Below, in pieces: positions 63,748-64,000 of a DNA stretch of 64,000 bases. The position numbers and the translations under genes were made by a program. This DNA is from Clostridiales bacterium. Lineage in GTDB: Bacteria > Bacillota > Clostridia > SK-Y3. The notes under the pieces were generated by a model. The model had not been told where the DNA came from. It made no database searches and saw nothing but the letters and a program-made list of their open reading frames with translations. The stretch is from positions 24,844 to 88,843 of the forward strand of contig JASGMB010000004.1 in the NCBI GenBank assembly GCA_030156665.1, written 5' to 3'. Numbering within the stretch: position 1 is the stretch's first letter; each line of letters begins with the position of its first letter.

Positions 63748-64000
63748 GGAGGCAGAAACATGCAATACAGAAAAGGTTATAGGGCGGTGTTATGAAAATA
63801 AGTTTGTAATAGGCGTAGAAAATTATGGTAAATGCTTTACAATGTTCCTAAAATTATGATAATATTGTGAAAAATATTAATGTATTAAATAGCGAGGTGT
63901 AAAAGTCTGAAAACAAACCCGCGGGAGTCACAAACTAAAAAAGAGCATGACAAATAAACCATCCAAAGGAAGGTTTTTGAAAAATAAATAGTATGAACTT
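63748..64000. other. Window end without recognisable gene
   Basis: AT-rich DNA. GAGGTG at about 63894 resembles a ribosome binding site, but no ATG, GTG or TTG frame of useful length follows before the window ends. A gene may start just outside. Confidence 0.4.

Noticed and set aside
63894..64000. Small gene at the right edge
   Set aside because: The GAGGTG site is followed only by a CTG-started frame of 16 codons and a 14-codon ATG frame. Neither resembles a known protein.
1..64000. tRNA or rRNA genes
   Set aside because: I looked for T-loop patterns and rRNA stretches in the intergenic DNA and saw none. A tRNAscan run would be decisive.

Overview
The window looks like one contiguous chromosomal stretch of an anaerobic, AT-rich, Gram-positive bacterium of the class Clostridia. 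The evidence is the clostridial set of proteins (Rex, an Re-type citrate synthase, RNase HIII, a TM1266-type hydrogenase regulator, formate-tetrahydrofolate ligase, GdpP/DUF2232), strong AGGAGG ribosome binding sites with many GTG and TTG starts, and the gene order rpsF-ssb-rpsR and DUF2232-gdpP-rplI-dnaB. I recognise no rRNA, tRNA, CRISPR array, prophage or intact transposase gene. Sixty-one protein genes and one broken gene are supported.

Layout. 1-9.9 kb: tuf, an orphan fumarase alpha subunit, rnhC, a broken hpf, secA, prfB with its programmed frameshift, cheW and a TM1266-like regulator. 10-15.6 kb: prfA, then two CPA2-type cation/proton antiporters flanking two small PII-like proteins, and a ZIP metal transporter. 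15.7-21.6 kb: tsaC, an arginine phosphatase, rimI, a Lon-family protease and tsaD. 22-28.9 kb: a 2-oxoglutarate-forming branch (Re-citrate synthase, aconitase, isocitrate dehydrogenase) with a GntR/FCD regulator, then rex. 29-34.6 kb: a P-loop/Asp23 protein, a cysteine-less HMA-like ORF, ogg, DUF554, a zinc-cluster protein of unknown function, aldolase and a ferritin-like protein. 34.8-46.8 kb: rpsF-ssb-rpsR, pheA, a MazG-like protein, DUF2232-gdpP-rplI-dnaB and tilS-hpt-ftsH. 47-54.5 kb: MFS transporter, hotdog thioesterase, fhs, tsaE-tsaB, rpiB, upp, comEB. 54.7-63.5 kb: panBCD on the minus strand, folE-HD-folP-folB-folK, glnS, and gltX on the minus strand.

The genes form several working sets. 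TsaB, TsaC, TsaD and TsaE, the four proteins for the t6A tRNA modification, are all present at three loci. Folate synthesis (folE to folK) and fhs feed one-carbon metabolism. The citrate synthase, aconitase and isocitrate dehydrogenase genes make 2-oxoglutarate. PyrR-independent pyrimidine salvage is represented by upp and comEB.

The most unusual feature is the intergenic DNA. It is densely seeded with short non-coding repeats: at least six families of MITE-like palindromic elements, and many degenerate arrays with a seven-base period. Three copies of one family (2290-2495, 44589-44732, 56848-56954) are each flanked by a different exact 8-base direct repeat, the expected trace of transposition. 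A separate element before fhs has a 9-base direct repeat. Other points to check are a cluster of DnaA-box-like 9-mers at 21750-21886, a palindromic candidate operator in the citrate synthase promoter, a roughly 215-base structured leader before folE, and the antiporter/PII-like module at 11.3-14.7 kb. All calls come from reading the sequence; no database search was run.
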